Positions 16,675 through 26,339 of a stretch of 64,000 nucleotides of DNA are shown here, piece by piece (within the stretch, counting starts at the first letter, position 1; every line of letters begins with the position of its first letter). The translations under genes and the position numbers were made by a program. The notes under the pieces are model-generated. The model was not told where the DNA came from, searched no databases, and worked only from the letters and a program-made list of their open reading frames with translations. Where the stretch lies: the NCBI GenBank assembly GCA_030425285.1, contig JAUIAY010000001.1, positions 792,963 to 856,962 on the forward strand. The letters run 5' to 3'. Origin of the DNA: Bacteroidia bacterium (GTDB taxonomy: Bacteria > Bacteroidota > Bacteroidia > Flavobacteriales > Flavobacteriaceae).

Positions 16675-17691
16675 ATGTCGAAAACAGCACTATTAATCGT
16701 ATTATTTTTTTGTGCCCTTCCTTATGGAAACTTTAAAGGTTTTGCGCAAAACGATACTACTAAAAAAGCGGATATATTGATACAACCAGAATATCTTAAA
16801 GCAGGCGATACCGTTGCTATTGTAGCGCCTTCAGGAATATTAAAAAATCGCCAAGGCGAAGTACAACAAGCTGTTGATTTACTTAAAAGTTGGTGCTTGC
16901 ATGCTGTTATTGGCAAACATGTTTTTAGTCAAGACAATCATTTTGCTGGAACTGATGATGAGCGTTGTGAAGATTTTCAAAACGCGATGGACGACCCAAC
17001 TATAAGTGCTATTTGGTGTGCTCGTGGTGGTTATGGTGCTGTTAGAATTTTAGATAAGCTCGATTTCACCAAATTTAAAGCAAAACCCAAATGGCTTATA
17101 GGTTATAGTGATATTACTGCCTTACATAGTTTGTTTCATAACCAAGGGTTTGAAAGTATCCATGCCTTAATGTGTACCAGTTTGACAGAAGATTTAAACG
17201 ATATTTCAGAGTCTATTGAGACTTTTAAAAAGGCCGTTTTTGGAGAACGATTAGAGTATACTTTAGAAGGATCAAGTTATAATCGAAAAGGAGAAGCATC
17301 AGGGCCTTTGGTTGGCGGAAACCTAACGATGTTGCATACCATGTTGGGTTCAAAAACCAGTATAGATACATCTGGGAAAATCTTATTTATTGAAGAAATA
17401 GGCGAGTATAAATATCATATTGACCGTATGTTACAAAGCTTGAAACGCGCAGGCTATTTTGATAATTGTCAAGGGGTTTTGGTAGGAGATATGAGTAAAC
17501 TTCGTAAAAATACGACCCTTTGGGGAAGTTCTGTAGAACAATTGATTTTAGATGCTTTATCTGAATACGATTTTCCTATTGCATTTAATATGCCAGCTGG
17601 CCATGAAAAGGATAATCGCGCTATGATTTTGGGAAGGACAGTACAACTATCGGTAAGTGCTGAGCAGTCTACAGTGGTTTTTGAAGATTGA
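16675..17691 (+). CDS. S66 family LD-carboxypeptidase
   Basis: The frame opens at 16660, but the ATG at 16675 is preferred: it begins a clean signal peptide (MSKTALLIVLFFCALPYGN), and a -7-like TACATTTA lies just ahead. The mature protein (~310 residues) matches the LdcA/MccF fold: KAGDTVAIVAPSG, WCARGGYGAVRILD, the nucleophile-elbow segment WLIGYSDITALH, PLVGGNLTML, and FIEEIGEYKYHIDRML with the catalytic-triad Glu region; NMPAGHEKDN supplies the His. These enzymes cut L,D bonds in tetrapeptides of peptidoglycan recycling, usually in the cytoplasm, so the signal peptide is notable. Followed by yraN. Confidence 0.88.
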   Translation: MSKTALLIVLFFCALPYGNFKGFAQNDTTKKADILIQPEYLKAGDTVAIVAPSGILKNRQGEVQQAVDLLKSWCLHAVIGKHVFSQDNHFAGTDDERCEDFQNAMDDPTISAIWCARGGYGAVRILDKLDFTKFKAKPKWLIGYSDITALHSLFHNQGFESIHALMCTSLTEDLNDISESIETFKKAVFGERLEYTLEGSSYNRKGEASGPLVGGNLTMLHTMLGSKTSIDTSGKILFIEEIGEYKYHIDRMLQSLKRAGYFDNCQGVLVGDMSKLRKNTTLWGSSVEQLILDALSEYDFPIAFNMPAGHEKDNRAMILGRTVQLSVSAEQSTVVFED

Positions 17692-17737
17692 AACGATTTT
17701 AAATTGAAGCAGGGATTCCCGCTTTCGTAAGATTAGG

Positions 17738-18097
17738 ATGGCACAACACAACGAACTTGGTAAGAAAGGTGAACAGATGGCTGTTGACTTTCTTATTAAT
17801 AAAGGGTATGACATTATCGAACGAAATTACCGTTTTGATAAAGCCGAAGTAGATATTATCGCACAAAAACAAAATACATTAGCCATTATTGAAGTAAAGG
17901 CACGATCTACTGCAGACTTTGGAGACCCTCAAGATTTTGTAAAGCCCAAGCAAATAAAAAATCTTGTAAAAGCCGTTGATGAATATGTTACCGTAAATGA
18001 TTTAGATGTGGAAGTACGCTTTGATATTATTGCGATTGTAAGGGAAGGTAAAACCTTCAATATTGAACATCTAAAAGATGCGTTTTACCATTTTTAA
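17738..18097 (+). CDS. YraN family (UPF0102) putative endonuclease
   Basis: 119 residues with the restriction-nuclease-like core: GKKGEQMAVDFLINKGY at the N-terminus, the catalytic E-x-D-I-I-A (AEVDIIAQ), and IEVKARS, that is the D...ExK pattern of the PD-(D/E)XK fold. The family is universal in bacteria but its role is not settled; a Holliday-junction or repair nuclease has been suggested. It lies 46 bp after the LD-carboxypeptidase gene and overlaps the convergent thioredoxin-like gene by 4 bp. Confidence 0.9.
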   Translation: MAQHNELGKKGEQMAVDFLINKGYDIIERNYRFDKAEVDIIAQKQNTLAIIEVKARSTADFGDPQDFVKPKQIKNLVKAVDEYVTVNDLDVEVRFDIIAIVREGKTFNIEHLKDAFYHF

Positions 18098-19398
18098 TTC
18101 TCTAAAAACTCCTGTAATTCTTCAACATCATCAGGTTTAGCCATTATGGTTTTGTTCTTATCTAAAATAAAATAACTTGGTGTGGCATGAACGCCATAGT
18201 CTTTTACTACAGGACTTTCCCATTGATCCAAATCATAAGTATTTAGAAAGTTAGGAAATTCAGTGATGGTTTTTTTCCAGTTCCTCACACTATTTTCCAG
18301 ACCATAAGCAATGACCATAATCTCTGGATATTGATTCATGAGCGTTTTTACCTTTGGTAATTCTTCCAAACAATGGCTACAGGTACTGCTCCAAAAAATA
18401 AGCAAATACCTGTCCGATTTATCTAATGAATGTAAGCTGGTTTTAACAGGTTTGTCATCAAGTAAATAGGTGAAATCAAAGTCAATGGCTTTATTGCCTA
18501 TAGCCGTATTTTTATATTCCTGCAAAACTTCTATAAGAAGCTCGTTATTATTCTCTTTGGCTAAAGCCAATAAGTAGTTATCACTTATGTAATTAGCCAC
18601 AGTATCTTGACCAGCACCTAACATGTGAGTCCAGACAACTTCCAGTAGGTTCATCTTGGTCAAGCTGTTATCTCCAATGGCATTGGCTAAATCGTCAATA
18701 GCTTGATTATAGGATTCAGTATTTGGAGGCATGGCATATATGTAGGCCAAAACACGTTCTGACAAAAACTCAGAGGATTGCAATAGTGTATTATCAAACT
18801 CTATATTATCAAAATAATGTGTTTTTAAATTTTTGGAATAAGTATTGATATCTTCAAAGGATTCAGGAATATAGGTTCTGTTACTTTTTATAAAAGCTAA
18901 TACCTGCGAATTTTCAGCAGCTTTTTCATAAGAAGATTGTGTCTCTCTTAAATTTTTAAAAATGGATTCAATGGTTTTTTGATTGGTATTTTCAGAAGAA
19001 TAGTAGGTGCTAATTTGTCCGTTAATATTACTAATGTCTGATAAATAACTATCCCAAAGTATGTTGTCATTGGAGCTAATAAATGATAATCCAGTTTCTA
19101 AATCAAAATTTAGAACGACATCTTCTTTACCATCATAGAAAAAATTAAAATTATTGTCTTCGGGTGGTGTGGCATATACAATCTTATAAATACCAGGCAC
19201 TGCGTCCTCTTCCATTTCTATAGTGAAGGAACCATCTGATTTTAACTTGGCTCGATCGATATAATCGGCTCCGGAAGGTGTATTCTTATATAGAAAGGCA
19301 TAGGTGAACTCTTCAGCGGGAGAAAAATTACCTCTAATACTGTGTTGTGATAAAAGGAACTGTGGAAGAACAGAAAGAAGTAAAAGCCATTTTTTCAT
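18094..19398 (-). CDS. Secreted TlpA-like thioredoxin-fold protein
   Basis: 434 residues. Signal peptide at 1-17 (MKKWLLLLSVLPQFLLS). Residues ~20-105 resemble a DUF4369-type beta domain found before many Bacteroidota thioredoxins. Residues ~300-434 form a thioredoxin/AhpC-TSA domain with redox motif C340-S-H-C343 (FWSSTCSHCLEELP) and a cis-Pro site (GVHATPSYFI). Likely a periplasmic disulfide reductase or oxidase. The long middle segment (110-300) is helical and rich in Asn and Ser, of unknown role. Downstream of mfd with a 44-bp gap. Confidence 0.85.
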   Translation of the reverse strand: MKKWLLLLSVLPQFLLSQHSIRGNFSPAEEFTYAFLYKNTPSGADYIDRAKLKSDGSFTIEMEEDAVPGIYKIVYATPPEDNNFNFFYDGKEDVVLNFDLETGLSFISSNDNILWDSYLSDISNINGQISTYYSSENTNQKTIESIFKNLRETQSSYEKAAENSQVLAFIKSNRTYIPESFEDINTYSKNLKTHYFDNIEFDNTLLQSSEFLSERVLAYIYAMPPNTESYNQAIDDLANAIGDNSLTKMNLLEVVWTHMLGAGQDTVANYISDNYLLALAKENNNELLIEVLQEYKNTAIGNKAIDFDFTYLLDDKPVKTSLHSLDKSDRYLLIFWSSTCSHCLEELPKVKTLMNQYPEIMVIAYGLENSVRNWKKTITEFPNFLNTYDLDQWESPVVKDYGVHATPSYFILDKNKTIMAKPDDVEELQEFLEN

Positions 19399-19442
19399 AA
19401 TGCCAGATGTTTCATTTAGACGTTAAACGAATGTAACAAAAA

Positions 19443-22400
19443 CTAATCCATAATCGGTTTTAAAGCCGTTAAAGCTTTCTTAACTGATGGAATATTTTCA
19501 AAAGTCAATAATAATCGAAGGCCATTTCTGGTTTGTTTTTCCTTCATTTTACAAGCATTAGGATGTGTTTGCACAAATTGAAGCACCTTGGTGAACTGCG
19601 GACTTTGATAAAAAGCACTTTTTTGGTCATTAATAAAATAACCAATGAGTTTGTTTTTTTTCATGACTACTTTTTCTAGTCCCATTTTTGTAGCTAGCCA
19701 TTTTATACGGACACTGTTCAATAAATCTACTACCTGTGTTGGCAATTCTCCAAAACGATCTATAATTTCAGATTCGAACTTTTGTAATTCTTCTTCAGTT
19801 TTAATGTTATTGAGTTGGGTATAGAGATTTAATCGTTCAGTAATATTATTGACGTAATCATCAGGGAACAACAATTCAAAGTCAGTATCTATGGTAATGT
19901 CTTTTACATAGGTTTTTGGTTTGCCATCATCTTTATACAAATCCTTAAATTCATTTTCCTTAAGCTCTTCAATAGCCTCATTTAGTATTTTTTGATAGGT
20001 GTCAAAGCCAATATCATTGATGAAGCCACTTTGCTCACCACCAAGAAGATCACCTGCGCCACGAATTTCCAAATCTTTCATAGCTATGTTAAAGCCACTG
20101 CCCAATTCGGTAAACTGTTCCAAGGCAGTAATACGTTTTCTGGCATCATTGGTCATGGCTGAATATTCTGGAGTTATAAAATAACAAAAGGCTTTCTTGT
20201 TACTTCTACCAACACGACCGCGCATTTGGTGTAAGTCACTTAATCCAAAATTATTGGCATTGTTGATAAAGATGGTGTTGGCATTTGGAACATCTAATCC
20301 GCTTTCAACGATGGTTGTGCTAACTAAAACATCAAATTCCCCATTAATAAATGCTAACATCAAATGCTCTAGCTTTCTACCTTCCATTTGACCATGACCT
20401 ATACCAATTTTAGCATCTGGAACCAATCGCTGAATCATGCCAGCAACTTCCTTAATGTTTTCAATACGGTTATGAATAAAGAACACTTGTCCACCACGTT
20501 GAATCTCATAAGTAATGGCATCTCGAATGGTTTCCTCACTAAAGCGAATCACATGACTTTCAATAGGGTAGCGGTTTGGTGGAGGTGTGGTAATGACCGA
20601 AAGGTCTCTGGCTGCCATAAGGCTGAACTGTAAAGTCCTTGGAATTGGTGTGGCTGTTAAGGTTAGAACATCCACATTTTCTTTTATGGTCTTGAGTTTT
20701 TCTTTTACTGCTACACCAAATTTTTGTTCTTCATCAACAATTAATAAGCCCAAATCCTTAAACTTCACATTTTTGTTCACCAATTGATGGGTTCCAATTA
20801 TAATATCAATAGCTCCTTTTTCAAGGTTCTCAAGAACAAGTCGTTTTTCTTTGGCTGTTCTAAATCGGTTTAGGTAATCAACCGTTACTGGAAAATCCTT
20901 CAACCGCTCTTTGAAGGTTCTTGAGTGCTGATATGCCAAAATAGTTGTCGGTACTAAAACAGCTACTTGTTTACCATTATCCACTGCCTTAAATGCAGCA
21001 CGAATAGCTACTTCAGTCTTGCCAAAACCTACATCGCCACAAACGAGCCTGTCCATTGGGCGTTCACTTTCCATATCGGCTTTAATATCTGCCGTAGACG
21101 TTATTTGATCAGGAGTATCTTCGTATAAAAATGATGCCTCCAATTCATGTTGCATATAACTATCAGGATTGTATTGATAGCCTTTTTTCAATTTTCTTTT
21201 GGCATAAACTTTTATCAGGTTAAAGGCAATTTCTTTAACTCTTGATTTGGTTTTTTGTTTAAGTGTTTTCCAAGCCTTGCTACCTAATTTGTATACTTTT
21301 GGGGGCTTACCATCCTTACCATTAAACTTGGTAATTTTATGAAGCGAGTGAATACTTAAATACAAAATATCCCGTTCTCCATAAACCAATTTAATAGCTT
21401 CCTGTTTTTTGCCTTCAACATCAATTTTTTGAAGTCCACCAAACTTACCGATTCCATGATCGATATGTGTAACATAATCACCAATCTCTAAATTGGTCAA
21501 TTCACGAAGCGTGATGGCCTGCTTTTTAGCATAACCGTTTTTAAGATGGAATTTATGGTAACGTTCAAATATTTGATGGTCTGTATAACAGATTATTTTG
21601 TTATCATGATCCACGAATCCCTGGAAAAGTGATAGGACAATAGTTTGGTAATGGACCTCTTCCTCAACATCATTAAAAATATCATAAAATCGTTTGGCTT
21701 GCTGCTCACTGACGCAAGCAATATAATTGGTGAATCCTTTGTTATGATTGGTATTAAGATTCTCAATTAATAGACTGAATTGCTTATTAAAAGCAGGTTG
21801 TGGCGTTGTATTGAATACAATTGGTTGACTGTTTGCAGCATTTGTGAGCACACTTGAAGAACCAAATTCAACAAGGTTGAAATCCAAAAGTTGTTGTTTT
21901 AATAAGGCAGAATTACAAAATAATTCAGATGGCACTGCATGCTTGATTTCAGTGGAAAGACTTTTAAAGGTTTCTTCTGCTTTTCCAAAAAAATCATCAA
22001 TTCTTGAAAATAGCAACTCGGCATTTTTTGTAAAGACTACTGTTTTTTGGGCAATATATTTTAGGAAGCTTTGTCGGCTTTCCTCTAAAAATTTATTGGC
22101 GACGTTGGGAATGATGCTGATTTTCTTGATTTGATTGGTTGATAGTTGCGACTCTACATCAAATGTTCGAATGCTATCCACTTCATCTCCAAAAAACTCA
22201 ATACGATAAGGTTCGTCATGTGAAAAAGAAAACACATCAACAATCCCACCTCTAACTGAAAACTCACCTGGCTCTGTTACAAAATCTACACGTTTAAATT
22301 TATATTCAAAAAGGACTTCATTAACAAAATCAATAGATAGATTATCATTAACAGAAATTTTTAAGGTGTTCCTTTCAAGCTCTCGTCTGGTGACAACTTT

Positions 22401-22790
22401 TTCAAAAAGCGCATCTGGATAGGTAACAATAAGGGCTGGCTTTTTTCTGGAATTAATACGATTTAACACTTCAGCACGAAGCAACACATTGGCATTATCG
22501 GTTTCTTCTATCTGATAAGGCCGCCTGTAGCTTCCTGGGTAAAAAAGTACATCTTTATCATTAAGCAGTAATTCAAAATCATTGAGATAAAAAGCGGCCT
22601 CTTCTTTATCATTAAAAATGAGTAAGAAAGGTTTGTCAGCTTGTTTGAAAAGTTCTGTAAACACGAAAGATAAAGCAGAACCAACAAGGCCTTTAACATG
22701 GGTTCTACCTTGATTTTCAGCAATAGCAACTTGCAGATTTTGCGTTTGCAAAGCCTGTGCATATGTTTGCGAGAGGTTGGATTTACTCAA
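19443..22790 (-). CDS. mfd: Transcription-repair coupling factor Mfd
   Basis: 1115 residues. It removes RNA polymerase stalled at DNA damage and recruits the UvrA-UvrB excision complex. Domains in order: UvrB-homology region (LIFNDKEEAAFYLNDFELLL; GEFSVRGGIVDVFSF), RNAP-interacting domain (LEIGDYVTHIDHGIGKFGGL), the RecG-like translocase with Walker A GDVGFGKTEVA, DEEQ box (IVDEEQKFG), TATPIPRTL motif and QMRGRVGRS motif VI, then the TRCF C-terminal domain (LPTQVVDLLNSVRIKWLA). An exact TAnnTTTG promoter element lies 17-24 bp upstream of its ATG. Confidence 0.96.
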   Translation of the reverse strand: MSKSNLSQTYAQALQTQNLQVAIAENQGRTHVKGLVGSALSFVFTELFKQADKPFLLIFNDKEEAAFYLNDFELLLNDKDVLFYPGSYRRPYQIEETDNANVLLRAEVLNRINSRKKPALIVTYPDALFEKVVTRRELERNTLKISVNDNLSIDFVNEVLFEYKFKRVDFVTEPGEFSVRGGIVDVFSFSHDEPYRIEFFGDEVDSIRTFDVESQLSTNQIKKISIIPNVANKFLEESRQSFLKYIAQKTVVFTKNAELLFSRIDDFFGKAEETFKSLSTEIKHAVPSELFCNSALLKQQLLDFNLVEFGSSSVLTNAANSQPIVFNTTPQPAFNKQFSLLIENLNTNHNKGFTNYIACVSEQQAKRFYDIFNDVEEEVHYQTIVLSLFQGFVDHDNKIICYTDHQIFERYHKFHLKNGYAKKQAITLRELTNLEIGDYVTHIDHGIGKFGGLQKIDVEGKKQEAIKLVYGERDILYLSIHSLHKITKFNGKDGKPPKVYKLGSKAWKTLKQKTKSRVKEIAFNLIKVYAKRKLKKGYQYNPDSYMQHELEASFLYEDTPDQITSTADIKADMESERPMDRLVCGDVGFGKTEVAIRAAFKAVDNGKQVAVLVPTTILAYQHSRTFKERLKDFPVTVDYLNRFRTAKEKRLVLENLEKGAIDIIIGTHQLVNKNVKFKDLGLLIVDEEQKFGVAVKEKLKTIKENVDVLTLTATPIPRTLQFSLMAARDLSVITTPPPNRYPIESHVIRFSEETIRDAITYEIQRGGQVFFIHNRIENIKEVAGMIQRLVPDAKIGIGHGQMEGRKLEHLMLAFINGEFDVLVSTTIVESGLDVPNANTIFINNANNFGLSDLHQMRGRVGRSNKKAFCYFITPEYSAMTNDARKRITALEQFTELGSGFNIAMKDLEIRGAGDLLGGEQSGFINDIGFDTYQKILNEAIEELKENEFKDLYKDDGKPKTYVKDITIDTDFELLFPDDYVNNITERLNLYTQLNNIKTEEELQKFESEIIDRFGELPTQVVDLLNSVRIKWLATKMGLEKVVMKKNKLIGYFINDQKSAFYQSPQFTKVLQFVQTHPNACKMKEKQTRNGLRLLLTFENIPSVKKALTALKPIMD

Positions 22791-22806
22791 GACAAGTTAT
22801 TTTGTG

Positions 22807-22814
22807 CAAATATA
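22807..22814 (-). promoter_or_regulatory. Promoter -7 element of mfd
   Basis: On the minus strand this reads TATATTTG, an exact match to TAnnTTTG, and is followed by CACAAAAT before the mfd start codon at 22790, which implies a very short leader. Confidence 0.6.
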
Positions 22815-22948
22815 AAGTTTTGTTCAAGAGTTTAAGAAATAAAACTATTATTAAAATAATATTTACAATGAGGATAACAATTTTTAAAAACTGATAAAGC
22901 GAACATATTTTAAGGGCTTTTTCTTATTAAAAAAAAAGAAAAAATATG

Positions 22949-22956
22949 TAAGTTTG
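22949..22956 (+). promoter_or_regulatory. Promoter -7 element of the TerB-like gene
   Basis: TAAGTTTG is an exact TAnnTTTG match. Because transcription would begin near 22962, the ATG at 22954 lies upstream of the RNA start and cannot be used; this decides the start codon at 22981. Confidence 0.65.
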
Positions 22957-22980
22957 CACCACTTTATAAAACAAGATTAT

Positions 22981-23412
22981 ATGTCAATTTTAGATTTATT
23001 TGATAGCGGGTTTAAAAAACGAAATGAAGACCATTTTGCAGCTATAGTAAGAGTAGCTATGGATGATGGTATTATTACCGATGAAGAGAAAGCTTTTTTA
23101 GATCGTTTAGCTAGAAATTTGGATATTAATGAAACCACATACAAGGAAATTTTAAAGGATTATCAATCACATCCTATTAATCCACCAACATCTTATGATA
23201 GACGTTTGGAGCGTTTGTATGACCTTGCAAGAATGGTTCATGTAGATCATATTCAAGGAGACCACGAAGAATTGGTTTTACGTAAAATAGGAATAGGGTT
23301 AGGATTTTCTCCTGATAACGTTAAGTATATTGTTGACAAGGCTCTAACACTAGTAGCTAATGGTGTTGATTTAGATACTTTTACTGAAGAAATGAGAAAT
23401 ATGAACAGATAG
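22981..23412 (+). CDS. TerB-like tellurite-resistance/stress domain protein
   Basis: The ATG at 22981 gives a 143-residue protein (MSILDLFDSGF). Residues ~12-75 follow the all-helical TerB fold: FAAIVRVAMDDGIITDEEKAFLDRLARNLDI, with the acidic D-G-x-I-T-x-E-E metal-binding-like loop. A second helical half (DRRLERLYDLARMVHVDHI) repeats a related pattern. TerB domains also occur as co-chaperone or membrane-associated calcium-binding modules and do not by themselves confer tellurite resistance. Convergent with fbp, separated by a shared terminator. Confidence 0.8.
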   Translation: MSILDLFDSGFKKRNEDHFAAIVRVAMDDGIITDEEKAFLDRLARNLDINETTYKEILKDYQSHPINPPTSYDRRLERLYDLARMVHVDHIQGDHEELVLRKIGIGLGFSPDNVKYIVDKALTLVANGVDLDTFTEEMRNMNR

Positions 23413-23436
23413 GTCGCCTGTGAGTAAAAATATTTA

Positions 23437-23467
23437 AAATGCGAATCAACTGATTCGCATTTTTTTA
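23437..23467. terminator. Bidirectional terminator between the TerB-like gene and fbp
   Basis: AAAATGCGAATCA and TGATTCGCATTTT form a near-perfect hairpin with T-runs on both strands, between two convergent genes. Confidence 0.85.
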
Positions 23468-24472
23468 TGTTGCCAATCTCATAAATTCTTCGGCTTTTTC
23501 CACCATGTTTTTACTGCCGCAGATAAAAGGCACCCGTTGGTGTAGCTCTGTGGGTTGGATGTCTAAAATCCTATTGAAACCATCACTCGCCTTACCATTG
23601 GCCTGTTCAGCTAAAAAAGCCATAGGGTTGCATTCATATAACAAGCGAAGTTTACCGTTAGAGTTTTTAGAGCTTTTCGGGTACAAATAAATACCACCTT
23701 TTATCATGTTTCTGTGAAAGTCAGATACCAAAGAACCAATGTATCTAGAAGTATAAGGTCTATCACCCTCTTCCATTTGGCAATACTTTATGTAGTTTTT
23801 AATGCCTTGAGGAAAGTGAATATAGTTTCCTTCATTTACTGAATAAATCTTACCGTCTTCAGGGAATTTCATTTCAGGATGCGATAAATAAAATGTTCCA
23901 ATAGCAGGGTTTAATGTAAAACCGTTAACACCTGCACCTGTTGTATAAACTAACATAGTTGAAGTTCCGTAAACCACATAACCTGCAGCGACTTGCTGAT
24001 TGCCTTTTTGTAAAAAGTCTTCCATTTTAACAGGAGTACCAACAGGAGTCACACGTCTATAAACCGAAAAAATGGTTCCAACAGATACGTTTACATCAAT
24101 GTTAGATGAACCATCTAATGGGTCAATTAAAACAACATACTTGTTATTATTGTTTTCATCTTGACTATTAATAGATACAAAATGATCTTCTTCTTCACTT
24201 GCAATACCACAAACAATATTTCGGTTTGTTAGGGTTTGAATGAATTTTTCGTTGGCATAAACATCTAACTTTTGTTGATCTTCACCTTGAATATTGGTGT
24301 CTCCAGCTGCACCAATTATATCTACCAAACCAGCTTTGTTCACTTCATGGTTGACAACTTTAGCAGCTAAACGAATGGAGTTAATTAAACGGGAAAGCTC
24401 ACCAGAAGTGTATTTAAATGAAGCTTGATTTTCAATAATAAATTCACCTAGAGTTTGATTTTTTTGAGACAT
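23465..24472 (-). CDS. fbp: Fructose-1,6-bisphosphatase class I
   Basis: 335 residues, full length for class I FBPase. It hydrolyses fructose 1,6-bisphosphate to fructose 6-phosphate, the committed step of gluconeogenesis. Metal and substrate motifs: [32 protein letters not shown] (signature), [26 protein letters not shown], and [23 protein letters not shown]. The N-terminal [18 protein letters not shown] helix corresponds to the AMP-site region. Together with PEPC this fits growth on amino acids and organic acids. Divergent from the GNAT-lysC-olsF operon. Confidence 0.95.
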   Translation of the reverse strand: MSQKNQTLGEFIIENQASFKYTSGELSRLINSIRLAAKVVNHEVNKAGLVDIIGAAGDTNIQGEDQQKLDVYANEKFIQTLTNRNIVCGIASEEEDHFVSINSQDENNNNKYVVLIDPLDGSSNIDVNVSVGTIFSVYRRVTPVGTPVKMEDFLQKGNQQVAAGYVVYGTSTMLVYTTGAGVNGFTLNPAIGTFYLSHPEMKFPEDGKIYSVNEGNYIHFPQGIKNYIKYCQMEEGDRPYTSRYIGSLVSDFHRNMIKGGIYLYPKSSKNSNGKLRLLYECNPMAFLAEQANGKASDGFNRILDIQPTELHQRVPFICGSKNMVEKAEEFMRLAT

Positions 24473-24560
24473 AAATATGCGAGATATAATAGTTTGTACA
24501 AATATCGTTTTTTTTAATAAACTACAACGTTTTCGAAAATTTAAATATCAGATAAAAGGC

Positions 24561-24568
24561 TATCTTTG
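24561..24568 (+). promoter_or_regulatory. Promoter -7 element of the GNAT-lysC-olsF operon
   Basis: TATCTTTG is an exact TAnnTTTG match, 16 bp before the start codon at 24585. Confidence 0.6.
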
Positions 24569-24584
24569 GCACTAAAATCACATC

Positions 24585-25064
24585 ATGAGTTTTAATGTAA
24601 GAAAGGCTGTAAAGAGAGATATGTCCAGAGTTTTGGAGCTTATCAAGGAATTGGCAATTTTTGAAAAGGAACCTCATGAAGTGGAAGTTACATTAAAGGA
24701 TTTGGAAAACGATGGGTTTGGAGAACAAACCCTTTTCCAATGTTTTGTTGTTGAGGTTGAAAATGTGATCGAAGGGATGGCCTTGGTTTACACAAGATAT
24801 TCCACCTGGAAAGGCAATATTTTACATTTAGAGGATTTGATTGTTAGTGAAAAAATGAGAGGCAAAGGAATAGGTTCGCTTCTTTTGGACGAAGTTGTAA
24901 AATATGGAGATGAATTGGGTGTCAAACGAATTAGTTGGGAAGTGTTGGATTGGAATGAACCCGCTATAACATTTTATGAAGAAAAAGGAGCCGATGTAAA
25001 AAGGGATTGGGATGTGGTACATTTAAACGAGTCTGCAATTAAAGCTTATTTATCAAACATATAG
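24585..25064 (+). CDS. GNAT N-acetyltransferase (diamine/spermidine acetyltransferase-like)
   Basis: 159 residues with the complete GNAT fold. The acetyl-CoA loop R-x-x-G-x-G appears as KMRGKGIGSLLLDEV, motif B as WEVLDWNEPAITFYEEKGA, and the beta4 strand as HLEDLIVSEKM. Overall order and the E-K-E-P-H-E-V segment resemble eukaryotic-type diamine acetyltransferases, so a small amine substrate is plausible but unproven. It is the first gene of an operon: one base separates its stop from the aspartate kinase start. Confidence 0.85.
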   Translation: MSFNVRKAVKRDMSRVLELIKELAIFEKEPHEVEVTLKDLENDGFGEQTLFQCFVVEVENVIEGMALVYTRYSTWKGNILHLEDLIVSEKMRGKGIGSLLLDEVVKYGDELGVKRISWEVLDWNEPAITFYEEKGADVKRDWDVVHLNESAIKAYLSNI

Positions 25065-25065
25065 T

Positions 25066-26316
25066 ATGCGTGTATTTAAATTTGGAGGAGCATCGGTAAA
25101 AGATGCTGATGGTGTAAAAAACTTATTAAATGTTCTGAATGAAACCGGTCATTCAAAAACACTGATTGTGGTTTCGGCTATGGGAAAAACGACCAATGCC
25201 ATTGAAACAGTTATTGATAATTATTTTAACAATAAAACGGCATTACAGAGCTCCATACAGGATGTCAAAAAATATCATAATGCCATTTTACTGGATTTGT
25301 TTGATAACGAAAATCATCCTGTTTTTAAAAAGGTATCTAACTTATTTGATGAATTAGCTTCTTTTTTTGACCGTAATAAATCACCAGATTACAACTATGT
25401 CTATGACCAAACCATAGGTTTTGGTGAGTTGGTTTCCACAACCATTGTCAGTGAGTTTTTAAATGAAATGGGATTAAAAAACAATTGGTTGGATGTTCGT
25501 GAGTTTATTAAAACAGATAATTATTATCGAAGAGCCAATGTAGATTGGGAAAAGACACAAACACTTATCACAGAAAATTTCAAGAAAAGTAGTTTGAACA
25601 TAACTCAAGGGTTCCTAGGAAGTGATCCAAATAACTTTACCACGACTTTAGGTAGGGAAGGTAGTGATTACACAGCTGCTATTTTTGCTTATTGCCTTAA
25701 TGCAGAAAGCGTGACTATTTGGAAGGATGTTCCTGGTGTCCTTAATGCGGATCCTCGATACTTTGAAAATGCGCAATTACTAAATAAAATATCTTATAGA
25801 GAAGCTATTGAGTTGGCTTTTTATGGTGCTTCGGTTATTCACCCAAAAACCTTGCAGCCTTTACAGCGTAAAGAAATACCATTGTATGTTAAATCTTTTT
25901 TGAACCCTAAAGGAAGTGGTACTAAAGTTGGAAAGGGACATGGTATAGAACCGGAAACACCCTGTTTTATTTTGAAGAAAAACCAGGTTTTGGTTTCATT
26001 GTCATCTTTGGATTTTTCATATATCGTTGAGGATAACATCAGTGAGATTTTCAACTTGCTGCACATGTATAAAATGAAGGTAGATGTCATTCAAAATTCG
26101 GCCATTAGTTTTTCAGTGTGTTTTGATAACGGATACAATAATTTGGAGAAACTGCTCCAACACCTAAAAGCAAAATTTAAGGTCACTTGTTTTGAAAATG
26201 TATCACTGTATACCATTAGACATTACAATCAAGGCGCTATTAATGAGTTGGAGAAAGACAAAGAAGTGTTATTGAAGCAGTTAACCCAAGAGACCATGCA
26301 AATGGTAACTAAATAA
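25066..26316 (+). CDS. lysC: Aspartate kinase
   Basis: 416 residues. It phosphorylates aspartate at the start of the lysine, threonine and methionine pathway. The N-terminal amino-acid kinase domain shows FKFGGASVKDADGVKNL, VVSAMGKTTNAI, TQGFLGSDPN, TTLGREGSDYTAA and WKDVPGVLNADPR. A C-terminal regulatory region (~320-416) has one recognisable ACT-like unit (VDVIQNSAISFSVCFDN). It is shorter than bifunctional ThrA and so monofunctional. Monofunctional copies near an OlsF-type acyltransferase are common in flavobacteria. Flanked at 1 bp and 23 bp by GNAT and olsF genes. Confidence 0.94.
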   Translation: MRVFKFGGASVKDADGVKNLLNVLNETGHSKTLIVVSAMGKTTNAIETVIDNYFNNKTALQSSIQDVKKYHNAILLDLFDNENHPVFKKVSNLFDELASFFDRNKSPDYNYVYDQTIGFGELVSTTIVSEFLNEMGLKNNWLDVREFIKTDNYYRRANVDWEKTQTLITENFKKSSLNITQGFLGSDPNNFTTTLGREGSDYTAAIFAYCLNAESVTIWKDVPGVLNADPRYFENAQLLNKISYREAIELAFYGASVIHPKTLQPLQRKEIPLYVKSFLNPKGSGTKVGKGHGIEPETPCFILKKNQVLVSLSSLDFSYIVEDNISEIFNLLHMYKMKVDVIQNSAISFSVCFDNGYNNLEKLLQHLKAKFKVTCFENVSLYTIRHYNQGAINELEKDKEVLLKQLTQETMQMVTK

Positions 26317-26339
26317 ACAAATTAACTACATTTGTATTC

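Noticed and set aside
22954-22980. Earlier start codon for the TerB-like protein
   Set aside because: The TAnnTTTG promoter element at 22949-22956 overlaps it, so the RNA would start after this ATG.
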